NCBI RefSeq assembly: GCF_003387375.1
Contig: NZ_QUNG01000002.1
Location: forward strand, 1-64,000
Source of the DNA: Marinomonas pollencensis
Lineage (GTDB): Bacteria > Pseudomonadota > Gammaproteobacteria > Pseudomonadales > Marinomonadaceae
DNA length: 64,000 nucleotides
Direction: 5' to 3'
Under the pieces are notes generated by a model that ran no database searches, was not told where the DNA came from, and saw only the letters and a list, made by a program, of their open reading frames with translations. Below, one piece after another: positions 60,921 through 64,000 of this stretch (the stretch's first letter is position 1; each line of letters begins with the position of its first letter). Made by a program: the position numbers and the translations under genes.

Positions 60921-62690
60921 ATGCGCAGCCATTATTGCGGCGAATTAAATGCTTCTAACATTTCACAAGAAATCACTTTATGTGGTTGGGTACATCGTCG
61001 CCGTGACCACGGTGGGGTTATTTTCTTAGACGTGCGTGACCGCGAAGGTATTACGCAGGTTGTTTTTGATCCAGATCGTGCCGACAGTTTTGCTCTTGCA
61101 GACAGCGTTCGTAACGAATTTGTTGTTAAGCTAAAAGGTCTTGTTCGCGCTCGTCCAGAAGGCACGGTTAACCCAAATATGAACACGGGTGAAATCGAAG
61201 TTCTTGGCTTGGAGCTTGAGATCCTTAATGCGGCACAAACGCCACCATTCCAGCTTGATGAGCATCAGTCTGTTGGTGAAGACGTACGTTTGAAAAATCG
61301 TTTTATCGATTTGCGTCGCCCAGAAATTCAGCAAAAAATGCGTTTCCGTTCAAAAGTAACGTCGGTATTGCGTCGTTACCTAGATGACAACGGCTTCTTA
61401 GACATCGAAACGCCAATTTTGACTCGTGCAACTCCTGAAGGTGCACGTGACTACTTAGTACCTAGCCGTACGCAACAAGGCAGTTTCTTTGCTCTTCCAC
61501 AGTCTCCTCAACTGTTTAAACAGCTGTTGATGGTGTCTGGCTTTGATCGCTACTACCAAATTGCAAAATGTTTCCGTGATGAAGATTTGCGTGCCGATCG
61601 TCAGCCTGAGTTTACTCAAGTCGACATCGAAACCTCTTTCATGAGCGAAGAGCAAATCATGGGCATGACCGAAGAAATGATCACCAACTTGTTTAAAGAG
61701 TTGATGGACATCGATTTGGGCGCTTTCCCACGCATGCCATACTCAGAAGCCATGGAAACTTACGGTAGTGACAAGCCAGATCTACGTATTCCATTGACCA
61801 TAGTTACTGTGTCTGACTTGATGGCTGAGGTTGACTTTAAAGTCTTCTCTGGCCCAGCGAAAGACCCTAAAGGTCGTGTTGCTGCATTGAAAGTACCTGG
61901 TGGTAACTCACTGACACGTAAGCAAATCGATGATTACACCAAGTTTGTCGGTATTTATGGCGCGAAAGGCTTGGCTTACATCAAGGTAAACGACAAATCT
62001 AACCTTGAAGAAGGCCTACAGTCTCCAATTGTTAAATTCTTGCCAATTGAAGTTCGCCAAGAGTTGCTAACACGCCTTGAAGCTGAAGACGGTGATTTGA
62101 TCTTCTTTGGTTCTGACTCTGCGAAAGTGGTTAACGAAGCATTGGGCGCATTACGCTGCAAGCTAGGTGAAGATCTTGATCTGTACACTTGCGAGTGGGC
62201 GCCTTTATGGGTAGTTGACTTCCCAATGTTCGAAGAAACTTCCGATGGCGGCATTACTGCGATTCACCATCCTTTCACTGCGCCTTCTTGCTCTCCAGAA
62301 GCGTTGAAAGCGGACCCTCTAAATGCATTGTCTCAAGCCTACGACATGGTCTTGAACGGCACTGAGTTGGGTGGTGGTTCGATCCGTATTCACCAGTCTT
62401 CTATGCAAGAAACTGTATTTGAGCTACTAAACATCAGTGAAGAAGAGCAAGAAGAGAAATTCGGCTTCTTGCTAGATGCATTGAAGTTTGGTGCGCCACC
62501 ACACGGTGGTTTGGCATTTGGCTTGGATCGCCTTGTTATGTTGATGACAGGCTCTGCTTCAATCCGTGATGTGATTGCCTTCCCGAAAACGCAAAGTGCG
62601 ACCTGTTTGCTGACTCAAGCACCAGGTGAAGTAAGTGATAAACAGTTGAAAGAGCTGAATATTCGCGTTAGAAAACCCGTTACCGAGTAA
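60921..62690 (+). CDS. aspS: Aspartyl-tRNA synthetase
   Basis: A 589-residue class IIb synthetase of the bacterial type. The OB-fold anticodon domain has [21 protein letters not shown], motif 2 is [18 protein letters not shown] with QSPQLFKQ just before it, a GAD insertion follows (about 280-420), and motif 3 is [13 protein letters not shown]. It attaches Asp to tRNA-Asp. The start is ATG 60921 with AGGATAG upstream. In many gammas aspS is followed by yebC and then ruvCAB. Here ruvC follows directly after a terminator, so yebC is missing from this spot. Confidence 0.97.
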   Translation: MRSHYCGELNASNISQEITLCGWVHRRRDHGGVIFLDVRDREGITQVVFDPDRADSFALADSVRNEFVVKLKGLVRARPEGTVNPNMNTGEIEVLGLELEILNAAQTPPFQLDEHQSVGEDVRLKNRFIDLRRPEIQQKMRFRSKVTSVLRRYLDDNGFLDIETPILTRATPEGARDYLVPSRTQQGSFFALPQSPQLFKQLLMVSGFDRYYQIAKCFRDEDLRADRQPEFTQVDIETSFMSEEQIMGMTEEMITNLFKELMDIDLGAFPRMPYSEAMETYGSDKPDLRIPLTIVTVSDLMAEVDFKVFSGPAKDPKGRVAALKVPGGNSLTRKQIDDYTKFVGIYGAKGLAYIKVNDKSNLEEGLQSPIVKFLPIEVRQELLTRLEAEDGDLIFFGSDSAKVVNEALGALRCKLGEDLDLYTCEWAPLWVVDFPMFEETSDGGITAIHHPFTAPSCSPEALKADPLNALSQAYDMVLNGTELGGGSIRIHQSSMQETVFELLNISEEEQEEKFGFLLDALKFGAPPHGGLAFGLDRLVMLMTGSASIRDVIAFPKTQSATCLLTQAPGEVSDKQLKELNIRVRKPVTE

Positions 62691-62751
62691 GCTTAGTGCT
62701 GACTCCGCTCGATTGACGGCAATGTTTGTTAAGAGAGCGAAAAAAAAATGT

Positions 62752-62780
62752 AAAAGGCCGTTATTAAACGGCCTTTTTTT
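62752..62780 (+). terminator. Terminator of aspS
   Basis: AAAAGGCCGTT / AACGGCCTTTT with a four-base loop and a T-run, 61 bases after aspS. Confidence 0.92.
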
Positions 62781-62851
62781 ATGTCAGGATTGTATACTCT
62801 GTAAATTAAAGGCTGTTGAAATATACAGTAATATTTTCTTTTGATAGGTAA

Positions 62852-63412
62852 ATGATGGCGACCACCAGGATTTTAGCAATCGACCCAGGCTCAAGAATCA
62901 CCGGCTTTGGCATTATTGATGTGACAAATGGTAAGTCTGTTTATGTGAATAGCGGTTGTATCCGGTTACCAGATGAAGCTTTGTCGGTGCGCCTCAAGGT
63001 GATTTTTAATTCTGTCACCACCTTACTAGAAGAATACATTCCTAATGAATTTGCGATCGAAGAAGTGTTTCTAGCAAAGAACGCTAACTCAGCGCTAAAA
63101 CTTGGGCAAGCAAGAGGGGCGGCGATTGTCGCGGCCGCGTTGCAAGAATTGTCGGTTAACGAATACGCAGCACGCCGAGTAAAACAGTCTGTGGTGGGCA
63201 ACGGTAATGCCGATAAAACACAAGTGCAGTCAATGGTGCAGTTATTATTAGGTTTGCCTTCTCCCCCGCAAGCGGACGCTGCCGATGCATTGGCCATTGC
63301 CTTGTGTCATGCAAATACAAGAACTTCGGGCGGACTGGAATACGGTGTGGGCAAGAGAGCAGGCCGAACGGCAAAACGTTGGTCTGAAATGGATATAAGG
63401 AAAACGGTGTGA
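62852..63412 (+). CDS. ruvC: Holliday-junction endonuclease RuvC
   Basis: A 186-residue RNase-H-fold resolvase. The catalytic acids are in [26 protein letters not shown] and [14 protein letters not shown]. The dimer cuts symmetric strands of Holliday junctions bound by RuvAB. The start is ATG 62852 or the adjacent ATG 62855. Its stop overlaps the GTG start of ruvA (GTGA), so the two are coupled. The C-terminal ~15 residues are basic and longer than in E. coli RuvC (173). Confidence 0.96.
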   Translation: MMATTRILAIDPGSRITGFGIIDVTNGKSVYVNSGCIRLPDEALSVRLKVIFNSVTTLLEEYIPNEFAIEEVFLAKNANSALKLGQARGAAIVAAALQELSVNEYAARRVKQSVVGNGNADKTQVQSMVQLLLGLPSPPQADAADALAIALCHANTRTSGGLEYGVGKRAGRTAKRWSEMDIRKTV

Positions 63413-64000
63413 TAGGTAGGATTGCTGGAACATTGATCGAAAAGACACCACCGGAATTATTGGTGGATGTAAATGGCATCGGTTATGAATTAAGTGCTTC
63501 AATGACCACGATTTATGAATTGCCTCCGATTGGCGGTAGTGTCGTGCTGTACACGCATTTTCAAGTGAAAGAAGATTCACAAACCCTTTATGGTTTTATT
63601 GATAAAAGCGAGCGAGCGCTTTTTAAAGTGCTGATTAAGGTCAATGGCATCGGCCCTAAGATGGCATTGGCGGTGCTGTCGAGCATGTCATCAGAAGAAT
63701 TGATCGCCAATGTTCAGGATTCGGATGTGACGGCGCTTACTCGCATTCCTGGAGTTGGCAAAAAGACCGCTGAGCGTTTAATCGTCGAGTTGAGAGATAA
63801 ACTCGGGCAAGCTGCCAAAACCGACCTATTTACTGCTCCGGCGGTATTGAAACAAATTAAAGCTGACCCAAGACAAGAAGCCGAAGCGGCGCTTGTTTCT
63901 TTGGGGTACAAACCACAAGAAGCCGCTAAAGCGATTGCGACTGTGCCGGTGGATGCCGCCAGCAGTGAAGAGGTCATTAAAGCTGCGCTAAAAGCCATGC
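63409..64000 (+). CDS. ruvA: Holliday-junction DNA helicase subunit RuvA (3' end cut off by the window)
   Basis: An open frame from GTG 63409 through the window end, 197 codons. It begins with the canonical [16 protein letters not shown] strand (GTG read as Met). The two helix-hairpin-helix motifs are [14 protein letters not shown] and [19 protein letters not shown]. The C-terminal RuvB-binding domain starts near [20 protein letters not shown]. RuvA binds four-way junctions and loads RuvB for branch migration. RuvA is about 200 residues, so only a few are missing. The four-base overlap with ruvC is the usual ruvCAB arrangement. Confidence 0.95.
   Translation, partial: MIGRIAGTLIEKTPPELLVDVNGIGYELSASMTTIYELPPIGGSVVLYTHFQVKEDSQTLYGFIDKSERALFKVLIKVNGIGPKMALAVLSSMSSEELIANVQDSDVTALTRIPGVGKKTAERLIVELRDKLGQAAKTDLFTAPAVLKQIKADPRQEAEAALVSLGYKPQEAAKAIATVPVDAASSEEVIKAALKAM

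Noticed and set aside
1..64000. CRISPR arrays, prophage, toxin-antitoxin or anti-phage cluster
   Set aside because: No regular spaced repeats, phage structural genes, toxin/antitoxin pairs or defence signatures were seen. The window is mostly housekeeping chromosome.

Overview
The window looks like chromosomal DNA of a marine gammaproteobacterium of the Oceanospirillales type, most likely Marinomonas or a close relative. This rests on the protein families (EhuABCD compatible-solute importer, bacterial-type AspS, Fe-SOD, CysDN, three-lipoyl AceF), moderate G+C and dense gene packing. Gene order supports it: yacG-coaE-pilD-pilC-pilB-pilA-nadC facing aceE-aceF is the same neighbourhood as E. coli yacG-coaE-hofC-hofB-ppdD-nadC...aceE-aceF, but with pta-ackA inserted and ampDE, aroP, pdhR and lpd absent. 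The genus is an inference from memory. No rRNA, tRNA, CRISPR array, complete insertion sequence or prophage was seen.

Layout. 1-1.4 kb: an accessory-looking margin with a repeat cluster, a VOC protein and a possible 58-residue membrane peptide. 1.4-2.8 kb: ArsR regulator and old-yellow-enzyme reductase operon. 3.1-8.0 kb: ectoine/hydroxyectoine ABC importer ehuBCDA, then a BenE-type permease and a GntR regulator. 8.0-12.3 kb: two paralogous response-regulator/histidine-kinase pairs facing each other across a shared terminator region. 12.3-20.8 kb (minus strand): yacG, coaE, pilD, pilC, pilB, pilA, pta, ackA, nadC. 20.8-21.8 kb: a long, structured leader before aceE. 21.8-26.5 kb: aceE-aceF. 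26.6-34.1 kb: patatin, EAL phosphodiesterase, pgm, spermidine-synthase-like protein, PLP enzyme and NAD kinase. 34.2-38.9 kb: glpG, a YeaC-family gene, a DUF2797 gene and pepN. 39.1-45.8 kb: coiled-coil lipoprotein, metH, cob(I)alamin adenosyltransferase, RidA. 45.9-53.5 kb: cyclic-nucleotide-binding protein, ybiT, MOSC protein, ornithine/lysine decarboxylase, YeeE/YedE pair, two small cytosolic proteins, sodB. 53.7-58.8 kb: coiled-coil membrane protein, trhP, cysD-cysN. 58.9-60.0 kb: siderophore-interacting reductase with a MarR regulator behind a Fur-like box. 60.2-64.0 kb: GreA-like protein, aspS, ruvC and the start of ruvA.

How the genes work together. Central carbon flow is prominent: AceE/AceF make acetyl-CoA, Pta/AckA convert it to acetate with ATP formation, CoaE completes coenzyme A, and NadC and NadK supply NAD(P). 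MetH and the adenosyltransferase form a cobalamin block. CysDN activates sulfate and the YeeE/YedE pair probably imports reduced sulfur. The pil block encodes a minimal type IV pilus or competence-pilus assembly core.

No obvious anti-phage or mobile system was found. The most unusual items are: the mirrored two-component modules, in which one kinase has lost its histidine; a CysN that ends in what looks like a dead, truncated CysC domain; the structured, doubly terminated leader of aceE; a periplasm-length coiled-coil lipoprotein with a C-terminal membrane helix; and several near-perfect operator palindromes.
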